The notes under the pieces are model-generated. The model was not told the origin of the DNA, searched no databases, and was given only the letters and a program-made list of their open reading frames with translations. A stretch of DNA of 64,000 nucleotides from Beroe ovata (lineage: Eukaryota; Ctenophora; Nuda; Beroida; Beroidae). This document shows, piece by piece, positions 9,168-20,536 of this stretch. The position numbers and the translations under genes are program-made. Position 1 is the first letter of the stretch. Every line of letters starts with the position of its first letter. The stretch spans positions 205,654 through 269,653 of the forward strand of contig CAMPET010000032.1 in NCBI GenBank assembly GCA_946803715.1, written 5' to 3'.

Positions 9168-11780
9168 CGTTTTTCCAGTATCTACGTATTGTGAGAACTT
9201 CACTTCGTTTATCATATCTTGTACTTGTAACTCTGTCGGATAGAATCCAAGAGCTCGCATAATGTTGGGTACCTCTTCCAAGGGCACAAATTTATTGACC
9301 TGAAAGTGTCAGAACTCTGTAAGAAGGGATGATCTAATATGTCTACTCGATATAATTCTGCCTGGAAACATTCGATCAAGACCATGTGACCATATTACCG
9401 TACCTTCCTATGCTCAGTTGTAGCTACCGACTGATGTCTCATCTGCGAGTAGAAGAAATGCTCCTCCATCTCCTTGGCAAGATGCCCATCTTTACCTCCC
9501 TGCAGCAGCTGGTAGAAGGGTTCCAGTCCTGAGCCTCCCAGAGCAGCAGTCGCGTGCAACACTTCTGGCTTAACCTCCCACATTCTACAAACCTGAAAGT
9601 GAGATACGATCGATACATGTTCAATGTTCATTCAGTCCTTCATCATTTTGTCTAATATAGCGATGAATTGATGATTCTCCAGACACTCTTACCTTGCCTC
9701 CAACTGTGAACAGATAGCGGCTCTGTGGACACACGACCATGTTACTCGCACCATCGCAATGGGCGAGGAGTGCTGTTGTGTTATGCGGATTTCCGTCAAG
9801 GGGGAGCGCTGTCAACCCGATCTTGTCTTCGGTCAGGAATGCTATGTAGTGCTTATCCTGAATAGGAATGAGTTTGAAAAATATCTTAACATATGAGGTC
9901 GTGTCACGAAATATGACACATTTCATGAAGGATCGATCAAATATATAACTGAAATTTGAGCTAACCTCTGGATATGCCAGATTAACAATTCTCTGGATAT
10001 GAGACCCATGGGTTGGTCCTAGCAAAGTCTTCCTGCATCGTTTTGTAGTTGCATTGAGCAGCTTGTACTTGTACTCGGAGTTAGCAACGAGGAGGAAGTG
10101 TTCCTTGTTTATTGGCGGATACCACGCGCATGATACAGGCGTTGCACTTTGTTCTATCTTGTCAGTGCTCATCACTACGAGATTGTCCTCCGTGCTGTTC
10201 AAAATATCGTATTCAACCAGGTTCCTATCCATTCCCAGGGTTAGGAGTCTTGGAACATTGGAATCCAATGCAACACCAAATATTATATTAACAATCGACT
10301 TGTAATGTGCCCTATTTCGTCCAATGTATGACCACTCATTTGCTGAATCATTGCTTTTCTTAATCAGAGTTGTCGTGTCGTCCAAATCAGTAGCAGCAAG
10401 GAACACTCCGTCGTGTGAGAATGCAAGTTGAGTGATCAAAGCCTTGGCGTGGCTAAACTCACCTCCAGGTACAGTTTCCAGTGTTATGCTGTCAACAATC
10501 AAGATTGTCCCATCATAGAAACCCACGGCAAGGTATTCTCCTACCTTATCAAATGATAATGCGGTTATTTCATTTCCCAACCCAAACGCTCTCATTGTAA
10601 CTTCAGTCTTGTTCACATAATCCCATATCTTCAACAGTCCACAATAACTACCAATGGCTATATGGTTGGAAATAGGATGGGTATCAATTGCCTTCACAGC
10701 ATCATTATGTTCCTTAAGGAGTTTTTGTACCTTGTTAGTCTTCTCGGGAACGTGACACACGATGGACTCTTCAGTACTTATGGTGAAGTCTGTAATCAAG
10801 AAAGGTTGGGCAGTTAGAGTGGACTCATTTGGGATCGCCTTATAGACTCCTTCACTTGAACCATTCTTATCCTTGCAGGCAAAAGAGACTGATTTTACAG
10901 ATCCGGCATCAAAGGTTCCATACCAGTTTTTGATTCTTAGTTGGGAATCATAAAACCTTACAGAGCCATCTTTGCTTCCTACCACCATCAATTCCTGAAA
11001 GTTAGAAACAACAGTGATTGGATCATCAATCAATTTCACCAGTTTCAGCACTTTCTTGAAAGCACCATTCTCAGGCACTCCTTCATTGTCAAAAACTGTA
11101 ACAGATCCATCTTTGCTCCCAGCAATAGCTTCAGTAGACCCAGCTTTGAAAGCAGTTTGACTAAAATTCCCAATAGGCTTATTAAAGTCTTTTTCTGGCA
11201 AATCAGGGATGTGAACAGTTAACTTCTCACTATCAAAATGATAGAAAATAACCTCATGTAAACTATTTGAAACAAGCTCAGAGGAGTTCTCTGGATTGAA
11301 AGCAAGGAATGTCTGCATGTTGGCATCGAGTTCTTTTCTGTACAGAGGTGCCTCACTTTCTGATGTCCAGTCCCAAATCATAAATTCATTATTAGATGAA
11401 CTTATTGATGCAACATATCTGGCATCATTGCTGATTGCAAGAGACAAAACACCACCAACATCAAATAAATTACGCACTGGTGTTCCAGAAGATGTATCCC
11501 ATATTGATATCATGTTATCAGGTCCATTATCACCAATTGCAACCCAACGCTTATTCCCACTTGCAGCAATACATGTGATATTTGATGTATGCCCTTGTAG
11601 CAGTGTCTGGGTATTGTTCAAGAAGTCATAAATTATGCCTGTATGACCGGCAGCATACAGAATAACCTTCTTACTATCATTTGGTGAAATGTTAACAACT
11701 CCAACTTCTTTATTGAAACCAAAGCACCATGACACGTTTAGTGCAAAGGAATTATCTTTGTCATCATTGCCATCAGCCAT
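9168..11780 (-). CDS. CFAP251: Cilia- and flagella-associated protein 251 (WDR66), main part
   Basis: Exons 11780..9966, 9857..9693, 9593..9404 and 9299..9168 join in frame. The intron 9965..9858 is 108 nt and open in frame, with a clear donor (gttagc) and acceptor (attcag). CFAP251 is a WD-repeat protein of the calmodulin- and spoke-associated complex at the base of radial spoke 3 in motile cilia. The N-terminal part has successive WD blades (SWCFGFNKEVGV; GHTSNITCIAAS; NMISIWDTSSGTPVRNLFD; LAAHCDGASNMVVCPQ). The family signature ATTKRCRKTLLGPTHGSHIQ follows, then EEHFFYSQMRHQ and an EF-hand-like VPLEEVPNIMRALGFYPTE. The protein starts directly before the WD domain and lacks the long acidic N-terminus of the human form. 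The final exon is at 3637-3847. Confidence 0.92.
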
Positions 11781-12415
11781 GACCTATGCTTATTTTCAAG
11801 TAAAATCAATATACTTACTGGAAAGATGTTGCAGTAAGTGACTAAAAATCAGCTCAACTCAGTAGCTTGGAGCAATATCAACATCAATGCACTTATCAAC
11901 TGATTTTGAAATTCATGATGCTGAAGTAAGGAATTCAAGATGCAAAAGTCTATTAGGAAAGTTTAAGTCATAGTATGACAGGCAAGCTTATATATCAAAT
12001 CAAACGAGTATCAACACAAATAATGAATTGAAAATGAATAATGTTCAAAAACAAATGTCAAATCAATGCCAAAAATGCATGTTTGGATATATCATGTCAT
12101 ATTTGGTATCATGGAACTATGTTCAATGTTGATTCTTATTCCATGGGGGTACCAGAACAATGAACATGACTGCCTGCCAGCTTGCAGCCATAGGCAAAAA
12201 GTTTCACTCATTTACATAAATATTCACTCAAATAAATAAATAAAATATCCTGATCAAACATCAATGATCAACACTCATGGTCACAATATATTTCAAATGA
12301 CTCAATATTTGCAGAATGTAAATTTAGAAATTAATGGATCAATAGAATAGATTGTAGAATGTAGATTTCGAACTGGGGAAAATCGATGAAAAAGATTAGA
12401 TCGGCGCGGCCCTTG
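11781..12415. other. Non-coding region upstream of CFAP251
   Basis: AT-rich sequence with no reading frame I can support. It should contain the CFAP251 promoter, but I see no distinctive motif. Confidence 0.5.
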
Positions 12416-12483
12416 CCGGATGTTATCTGTCCACTGTTTCTTGCGCCACGCGCGCAAGAAACAGTGGACAGATAGCATCCGGC
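12416..12483. repeat. Foldback element with CpG-rich core
   Basis: A 30-bp inverted repeat (ccggatgttatctgtccact... and its complement) with one arm mismatch surrounds a short cgcc/acgcgcg core. The adjoining 12560-12680 is also rich in gcgcg. The cgcgcg core and gttatctg/cagatagc flanks resemble elements at 18720-18880 and 43530-43660, suggesting one foldback family. Confidence 0.75.
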
Positions 12484-12540
12484 AAATCGGCCCCTCAATA
12501 ATAAATTGGCTGAGCTTGAGTTGTAGGATTTCAGTTTTCA

Positions 12541-12680
12541 CCCTACCCTTGCTGGCAGGACTTTATCCCTGGCAAGGAATGAAAATTGCGCGCACCGACG
12601 GTAGGCGCCGACACTTCAGATGGAAAAGCTGGGGTGCGCGGCGCGGACAAAATATTTAAGTTCGAGCGCGCGGCGCGACC
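12541..12680. repeat. CpG-rich repeat downstream of the foldback
   Basis: Contains ccctacccttgctgg followed by gcgcgc clusters. The cctacccttgctg motif recurs at about 30605 and, inverted, near 43145, so this is dispersed repeat sequence. No gene is visible. Confidence 0.5.
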
Positions 12681-12901
12681 GATGTATTCATACTCTTTGA
12701 ACTACTTCGGTCTTTGAGAACTGCAAGTTAAAATGTTCAAAAATAAAACCAATAATCTATATTCATAGAAAACATACACAAAACAGAAGTGCCATGATCT
12801 ATAAATACTTAATTTAAAGTACAAATAAAGAATGAATATACAGATCTTCCAGGATTTAACCAGAATGAGAACACTCCTTCATCTGATCCGTGTCTCAGAC
12901 T

Positions 12902-15710
12902 CTAGTGACACTCATTGCCACCTCGTTGTCTGGGAAATTTGATACATTTAACCACTAAAACATTTAAACAGAGATCATCTTGGTTGGTTTGGAAAAGCAA
13001 TCTATGGCAAAGGCGTTAGACTGTTGACTGAAGATCCCTGTATTAGCAAATGAAACTAACCTTGGTGTAGATTTGAGGATGTCATCGACTCTGAGTATCA
13101 TTTCGGCGGCCTCACCAGCACTGTTAACTACAGCGTGTTTCACAGCGAAGGATTCAGTGATTCCAAGATCTTTCATATCACCAACCTGGTCGAGTAAAAA
13201 CATAGTTATTGTTAGAATATAATCTGAAATCTAGGACTCGATGATTACACGCGAACACAGCAGGATTACTGATAATGATCATACCTCCCCGGTCGTCATG
13301 TTTAGACCACTGTACACCTGATCTTGACTGTGCATTGCTCTCAACTCGGATACCAGCTGAGAACTATCGTAACCGCCGTTGTCAGCGATGATAGTGGGAA
13401 TTTGTCTGAGGGCTCGGGCGAAGCTCTCGATAGCCAGAGCCTCTTTACCAGGGGTTCGGGATGCTAGTTCCTCTACATGCCGGGCCATCCTCATCTCAGA
13501 ACAGCCTGCAGGGGGATGAGAGATTAGGGGGAGAGCAGGACACGACCAGCACTCACTCCGTGGACAAGGTGTGTCTCAGAATGTCTCGTGTCTCATACAT
13601 ACCTCCACCGAAGACGGTCCTTGTCTCTTTGACAGTCTGTGTCAGTACACAAAGAGCATCGTGGAGCGACCGTTCTGACTCGTCTACAATCATTTTCGTG
13701 GCTCCTCTCAACACAACAGTACACGCTTCACCCTTGTTAACTCCTGTATGATATTGGTTATCAGTAATGGAATTACAGAGCAACACTGCAACGGCAAGTG
13801 AGGGCCGTTCTACACAGAACAACGATTATGCAGAGGTACTGCAGTAAACAGTGCACAGCACAAATCACACCTGACGACGATCATCGCATGATGTTTAAAA
13901 CTTACTCTCTTACCTGAGAACTTGATGAGCTTGTCCTCTCCGATCATGACTTCCTCGATCAGATCACAGCTTCCTAGAGTGACCTTGTCCGGTTGATCGA
14001 AGGTAGATACGATCTCAGCTCCCAGCACTTTTGATAGTCTCTCAATACCGTCAAAGTCTGCGTGCTCGATAGCCATGATACCAGCATCGGCAAACAGTTG
14101 ATCAGGGTAATCGTAGATCAACTGACGATTGATGAAGCAAGTGATGTCATGTTTCAAGATCTTGTCCACCTTGGCTTTCATCTTCGCTTTCTCAGCTTGT
14201 TCGATTTCTGCAACTTTGGCAGTGGAATCAACTTTGACCTTCGATCCGAAAATTTTGATTTTGTCTGTGTCCATGGGTGTGTTGGCAACAAGGATTCGTG
14301 CGTTTTCAATTTTCTTGGGCTGATTGTGTCCGATCTCTTTCTCGAGAAGGAAGCCCTCATCAAGGTAAGAGTCCTCCAGACCACCTCCTGTCTTCTTTAA
14401 AATTTGGATAAGCTCCAAGTCTCCACTTCCCTTCAATCGCAGAACTGCATTAACTGCGAGCTCGGCAAAGTGTTCCTTATGCTGGTTGAGAATCTTGGAG
14501 CTCAATGTTGTTCTGGCAATATTCATCAGATCCTTCTTGAAAGCCTCCGAGTCCTGGCTGTTGTCGATGGCAGTGTCGCTCAAAACCTGTAGAGCCACTT
14601 TGAGGGCCGCTCTATATCCGCTGATAATGGTTTGTGGATGTAGCTTCTTTGAAACTAACTGTTCGGCTTCCTGGGAGATTTGAATTGTTCAGTAACGGTA
14701 ACTCAAGTTACTAATTCAATGCAAGGCCTGTCTTTTCTTTCTTGATCGAAAAGTATTACACGCTCACACAAAGCGCAGCAATATTGATTTCACGCCAGCC
14801 CAGAATCGTCCAGAAAAAGGACCCTAAAATAAGAGGACTGCGCGCGCGAATAACGGTTTTGCGCGGCGGGTAAGTTTGATATTGCCACAGAAATCAGAAT
14901 TACACTCAGAGCCGAGTAGCAAACATCAGACATCTGAACATTCAGAAATAGCACTTACCCTAAGGAGCTCAGCAGCCAGTACTGTGACAGATGTAGTTCC
15001 ATCGCCCACTTGATCATCCTGAACTTTGGAAATGTTGACCAACACTTTGGCAGCTGGGTTATCCACACCGATAGATCTCAGGATTGTAGCTCCGTCGTTG
15101 GTTACCTGTGGGGAAAAGAGATGTCTCATTTCTGGAGAATACACTGCTAACTAAAGCTGAACACAGAGCTGTGGAACACTGGTGATCACTAAGTGTATTC
15201 ACGATGTTGTAAGCTGTGTAACAAAGTACAATAGACAAAAGGGGGGCTAAAAGTAAAGGATCCAGCTCCCTTAGAATGAATTACCTGTATATCACCAGGG
15301 TAGCCATCCTGACCCATACTGACAAGAATCTTATCCATACCCTTGGGACCCATAGTACTCTTGACCAGGTCACCAATTGCAATGGCTCCAATGAATGAGC
15401 TCTGAAAGATAATATATAGAGTTAGTATATCACTGTCAGTTACAATGGATCAATGTATAGGTATTGTGTGTACAATTAACAATATCTGATCGACAATAAG
15501 AAGTGTCTGTAATGATCAAACAAATTACCATTCGGGCATGCTCAGCTTTCTCTTCCTCAGCACCCTCCCTCAAGATCTGGACTGGATTCAATGATGTCTG
15601 AAACAATTGTGATCAGCCACTAATCAACGATCTTCCCTCCCCCAATGAGACTTATATTTGATATGATTAAAATATGTGACAACAAACATCAAAACAAGAA
15701 TACTCACCAT
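12902..15710 (-). CDS. CCT2: T-complex protein 1 subunit beta (chaperonin CCT2)
   Basis: About nine exons on the minus strand. The first coding exon is only the ATG at 15710..15708 followed by GTGAGT. The next reads [20 protein letters not shown]. Later exons carry the ATP-binding segments of group II chaperonins: [37 protein letters not shown] and [21 protein letters not shown], then [46 protein letters not shown]-like [33 protein letters not shown] and [15 protein letters not shown]. The last exon (12929..12902) adds RQRGGNECH after STP. CCT2 is one of eight subunits of the cytosolic chaperonin folding actin and tubulin. The beta assignment rests on the N-terminal [17 protein letters not shown] and the C-terminal LGITESF...AAE.ILRVD pattern. 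Confidence 0.94.
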
Positions 15711-15719
15711 CTCTTAATT

Positions 15720-17875
15720 GTATCCAGGCAGCCCTATGGCAGAAGTATGGGGTTAAGTTCAAAGGTTATCCCAAGGTATTAAATAGAAATAGGGTTTGAT
15801 TGTGCTTGTGACAATTTTCCAGAAATTGGAACTGTAGAGTTCAATAAAAATGGATTGCTCAATAAAGGGTTTTATGAGTGGTGGTATGAATTAGGCTACA
15901 TCTAATTAGAGTCACAAAAGTGGTGTCAAGAAAATGAAATGTCAATGTTAAGTCAGAAGTAAATGGTATCCAATCAAACCCTAGAAGAACGTTGTGTGAA
16001 GTTAACCCGTGAATGGGAAGGACGTGATTTAAAGAGCATTCAGTTTCAAAAGGAAGTGTAGTCAAGTTAGAAGAGACATCAACTGCCAAGAAACGGTGGT
16101 GTCGAGATAGTGGCATAGTGCCTAGAAACAGCAATGTCTGGAGAAATCGGTGTCATGGGAAGTAGCTCGAAGAGTAAGTGGTGTCAAGAGAAAGTGACTA
16201 AATTGGCAAGCAAGCTTCAATTGTCTTGCCTTCAGTTTGAAGCCTAAGGGGGTTGTTGATTGGCTGTGACTGTGGAGTCCAGACACTGCCAACCAACCTC
16301 AGCATGACTGCCACCTGGCCTGGTTGATTAAAGTGACAAAGGCAGAAGGCTATCTACTAAGACAAGACTAAGTCAAGAGAGACTAAGTGGAGTGAGATTC
16401 TGGTATTGTATATCTGGATCATGAATCTTGACATGGTTTTCTGCTAGTTCAAACAAAAATATCTGCAAAATAGAAGAACCTGTTGATGAACAAAATAAGT
16501 GTAAGAGGAAAGTAGTTTCAAGCATGACAGGGGAGGTAGTTTTCAAGAAACCATTGTCAGAATATAATGGTCTTAGAAATTCTTAGAAATATTTTGTGTA
16601 GCCAATGTGTGAGGGCAAAGTCTTAAGGAAAAAATGACTGAAAGTGGTGAGTGGCCAAAACTGAGATGAACCAGTTATAAATAGATGATGAAACAGCAAG
16701 AAGTGAGAAAAATAGGTGTCAGAAATTTGGTGCACTGAGTCATGAGTAAGTTATGCTGTTGAAATGAAACTATGTAGAAACAGTTTGTGCCAATAAGTGC
16801 CACAATTACAAATACCAGCAACTGACTGAAGAATTGCCCATTTAAAACAACTTTACAACACAACTTTATACAATCAAATTTGACAAACTGATCAAGATGA
16901 AGACATCGAAAGTTCTCTTGTGATTACAATAGGCTCACAATAGGCTCACAATAGGCTCACAAAAGGCTCACAATAGGCTCACAATAGGCTCACAATAGGC
17001 TCACAACATCAGAGGAAAACTCATAACCTACTTAACAACAATGCAACTACTCAATATAACCCCACTCATACAACTTCTGATCTATGACTCTTTGATCAAA
17101 GTGTGGATCAGGAGGGTCAAAAGGGCTTTAACCTCTGAAAAATGTAATCTCACCCTTCTTATCCACACGTGGGTCACAAAGTTCATGGATCAGGAGGGTC
17201 ATGAAAGTCTGACTTGACCTCAGAGAAGGGACACATGGATCCTAAGGACCACTGACATCTAACTTGACCTAAGAGAAGTTCCATGTGGATCAGAAGGGCC
17301 ACCTAAGGCAGACTCTCAAAACATATTCTAAACTCAGCCTTCAGCTTCAGTTAATAGTGACCTCACTTGGCTGTAACAAAAATGTGTTACTCCGCACTTC
17401 ATCATGATGCAACTACATGTTATGTTGTACTGTCATAAGTGGTAGCTGATCACAAAAACAAAATACAGTGACTGTGATATAATTTACATTACCACTATTA
17501 CATATATCAACCAACAACACTACTTACTTCATGAAAAGATATATTTCAGAAAAGAAATAAATAATGTTGCTGTTACTGTCATAAGTAACAGCAACTGCTG
17601 CATACTTCATGAAAAGATCTATTTCAGAAAAGAAAGATTCTTTTGAGACATCAACCTGCTGCATATCATTTTATAGAAGGAATGAAGTATCTGGTTACTG
17701 GTAGCCACAAGATATCTATTCAGGCATCTGATCTATGTAAATCATGATTTAGTTAGGATCAAGATGTCTGTATGTGTGCTTCTTCGGAATGTAAATGTGC
17801 ATCGCCATGAAAGTTGCCTACTTCAGTATTTCACCCTATTTTTTACAGCAAATAATAAAACATAAAATGAAACAT
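15720..17875. other. Intergenic region without a supported gene
   Basis: Open frames here are short and show no family resemblance. The region holds an 11-bp tandem array (16926-17006), short segments with the gatcaggagggtca motif (17105-17300) related to the palindrome at 25645, and two copies (about 17527 and 17604) of a segment containing atttcagaaaagaaa that also borders the Penelope-like fragment near 28990. Confidence 0.6.
16926..17006. repeat. 11-bp tandem repeat (acaataggctc)
   Basis: Seven near-identical copies of an 11-bp unit, one with an a-to-g-type change (aaaaggctc). Confidence 0.9.
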
Positions 17876-17877
17876 GA

Positions 17878-18240
17878 ATATTCAGTAAATCCAGTCTTAT
17901 CTATCAAGGTGTATGGGTATACTGCAAACATAGCAAAATACTTGATATTGATTTTCTAATCCAAGGATTGGCATGAGAGAGGGAAGAATCTAAACTGTGA
18001 ATCATCAACAGTTACTCTACAGATGTAAGGCCCTCTCCTGTCAACTGCGATTTGGAACTCAGTATGAGCAGGTGGCAAGAGAGAACGGAGGGGTTTCCGC
18101 CCACCATACCCCTCGCAGCTTACAACTGCAAGGCTGGGCCACCCAGAACTCCGGGATTCTGAGCTTCACAGTTTAGAGAGACAGGGGGATTGGAGACAAG
18201 AATCAATGGAGGGGAAGAATTGAACTGAATAAATAAATCA
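17878..18240. mobile_element. Retroelement-tail repeat, copy 1
   Basis: About 360 bp (tccagtcttatctatc...aataaataaatcaaagtaaaac) closely matching 29412-29775 in the same orientation and 27735-27990 inverted. The copy at 29412 follows a Penelope-like reverse transcriptase fragment across a short N run, so this may be the 3' part of that element. No intact reading frame. Confidence 0.65.
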
Positions 18241-18299
18241 AAGTAAAACGAATACGTTAATAACTACACTGTCCCGAGATACTGCATGAGTGTATGGAT

Positions 18300-18372
18300 A
18301 TTTCCAGTTCAATGTCAAGTGACAGTTCAATGTCAAGTGACAGTTCAATGTCAGTTCAATGTCAAGTGACAG
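18300..18372. repeat. Short tandem repeat (gttcaatgtcaagtgaca)
   Basis: About four imperfect copies of an 18-bp unit, one shortened. A single unit of similar sequence follows the related retroelement tail at about 29812. Confidence 0.8.
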
Positions 18373-18554
18373 TAATACAGTATATTGCCCCGAATATGAA
18401 TAATATGACATAACACAATCATATTCAAACAATTGAATTGAAACATTTATTATTGAAAAACTTATGATTCGAAGAATCAATATTTAAGTTCTTGTATAGG
18501 AGTGAGAATTCAATTTTGCTTTATATCAAACTGTCTTATAAAATCATATATGTC

Positions 18555-18905
18555 GATCAATGGAAGACCCTGTCGAGAATTTCGTTTTCATGCGCGCGCG
18601 GCGCAAACTTATTCTCAGATGCGGCTTGCAATTTGCATCGCAGCGGTTTGGCATCGCCCGACAACTGACAACGCGGCGGGCGGTCTATAGCATATCGCAA
18701 CAGCCAGAAAACATCTGCATTGCATCTGGCGTTGTCAGATTTTATCTGACCTCAGTTTCTCGCGCGCGCGCTTTCATTGCATCGAAGGCCGAATCAGGCC
18801 TGTACTGTTTCGGCCTTCGATGAAGGCGCGCGCGCGAGAAACAGGTCAGGTAACATCTGACAAGGTCAGGTAACATCTGACAAATCTGGCGATTAAATTC
18901 TGCCG
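18555..18905. mobile_element. CpG-rich foldback (MITE-like) cluster
   Basis: Two adjacent elements. The first has gtcgagaatttcgtttt and a gcgcgcg block followed by tctcag. The second is an inverted repeat in which tttctcgcgcgcgc and tcgaaggccga are mirrored across about 80 bp, ending in tandem caggtaacatctgac copies. The same two modules occur at 28225-28340 and 43530-43750. No transposase is present, as expected of non-autonomous elements. Confidence 0.75.
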
Positions 18906-19284
18906 GGCCGTGAATATAACATGTAAGTGCAAGTTAACAGTTAAGTGTAATTTAACACTAACATCTTCATTCTTCATCTGTCCGGCAGTATCCACTGCAA
19001 GCCAAGTACACAACTGCACAGGTAGTGTAGGCACTGTTTCGCGCGCGCCCTCACTCCTCAGCCCTTGTCGAAGGCTAATTACACTTGAAAATCAATCTTG
19101 CAATTGCAAATCAATCGTGACTTGGTATAACAATTTTACTTTTAGGTATATTCATGTAAAGAGCTCAGCTGCAGCCCTTTCAATCTAATCGAATGTTCAT
19201 GTTCCAGGTGCTAGATATTTAAGAACAACAATACAACCACAAATTAAAGGACAGAGACTATGAATATGTCTATCACCTTCATGG

Positions 19285-20049
19285 TCATCCCGCAGCTGTG
19301 TCCATGTCATCTGCTGCGCTACCACTGGTGCTATCCGCGTTCCCTGAGGGGAGAGTGGCCACGTCCTGCCCCATTTTCTCCCTCATGAATACCATCATGG
19401 ACCGGGTTGAAGCACTGAAACTCTTGGATATGCACTGATCTGTACACGCACTCTGAAATGAAAACTTGCTCATGGAAATGGAATTGGAATTGCGATGTTT
19501 CCAGTAGGGCCTACCATCGCCAGGCAATTGTTAATTGCAAAGTGCAACTGCACACATGCAAAGCACACAAATTTATACTAGTGCAACTGAGACATTGCAT
19601 TGCTACAATACTACTACCACTTCCGGCTAAAACAACAGAAACTCGAAAATTGGGGACTCCGACTAGCTGAAAACTTTAAGTTTAAACCGAGTAGCTGATA
19701 GTGGATAGGGTCTACTTCTAGGGATGTGTCGCACAAACCTCGTGATCCTTCAATTGCTTCTCTGCTAAGCTGTAGATACACCGGCTGAAACACTCTTCAG
19801 CGACATCGTTGAACACTCGTCCGAACTGCTTCATCTGAAAACATGAGAACATGTTAACTGTCAACGTTACTAAAACTGTCAGCGTTACTAAAACTGTCAA
19901 CGTTACTGTGAACGAGAAGAGGGGCAGCTGAACGGTTACCACAATGAACAACAGGCTTTTCAAGCAAGCGCGCGTTCATTATGACATACAGTGGTTCAAA
20001 TACTCACATCACTGACAATGGTTTCACTTTGTCCGGGAAACATAGCCAT
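19285..20049 (-). CDS. Small TIM chaperone (TIMM9/TIMM10B-like, twin CX3C)
   Basis: Three exons. The first reads MAMFPGQSETIVSD from the ATG at 20049 and ends at a GTGAGT donor. The second begins MKQFGRVFNDVAEE and the third runs from about 19453 to the stop at 19285. Joined, they give about 100 residues with the diagnostic twin motif CFSRC - 15 residues - CTDQC. Small TIM proteins form hexameric chaperones in the mitochondrial intermembrane space that escort hydrophobic precursors; each twin CX3C forms two disulfides. The 15-residue loop length fits TIMM9 and TIMM10B better than TIMM8, TIMM10 or TIMM13. The Ser/Asp-rich tail after MREKMGQDV is not typical of TIMM9, so TIMM10B is slightly favoured. 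I leave the symbol open. Confidence 0.85.
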
Positions 20050-20428
20050 CTTAGCGGAGCTGTGACAGAAGGTATCGTGTAAGCAACAGATTTAAAAATG
20101 AACCTGTCGTTAACTGGAGCGAGGGAGGAACTGAAAAGATTACAAAAACCAGAAATGAATATCTCGAATTAATCACGATCATAAATACTGTAATCAAAGC
20201 TGTCAAATATTTGTTGAATTCATGCAATCGAAAAAAAAAACTTCGTACTGAAAGTGCCATGCTCCTGTTCATCTTAATCTACATTCCTTATCGGCATCCT
20301 ACACTTCTCCCCAATCACCAGTCTGAATATTATCAGTATTGTTTATTACTGATAATATTAGAAGTCCTCTACTCATTCATCAACATAGTTCATGGATTGG
20401 ACGATTGAATAAGAGTCGCATAAGTTAC

Positions 20429-20518
20429 GATGAGAGATAGTTAGTTAATTCTCTTTTTTTTCTTTTTTCTTTTTTTTGTAAACAGAGTCAAAAGAGAATT
20501 AACTAACTATCTCTCATC
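20429..20518. repeat. 29-bp perfect inverted repeat beyond COG6 3' end
   Basis: The arm gatgagagatagttagttaa at 20429 continues for 29 bp and is repeated in exact complement at 20490-20518, around a T-rich spacer. It lies about 20 bp downstream of the COG6 stop codon, so it would fall in the 3' UTR and could form a stem. A smaller palindrome (aatattatcagta/tactgataatatt) lies at about 20324-20361. Confidence 0.85.
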
Positions 20519-20536
20519 ATTCATCAACAGATCTCA

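Noticed and set aside
16926-17006. CRISPR-like array
   Set aside because: Directly abutting 11-bp units without spacers, in a eukaryotic genome; a simple satellite.
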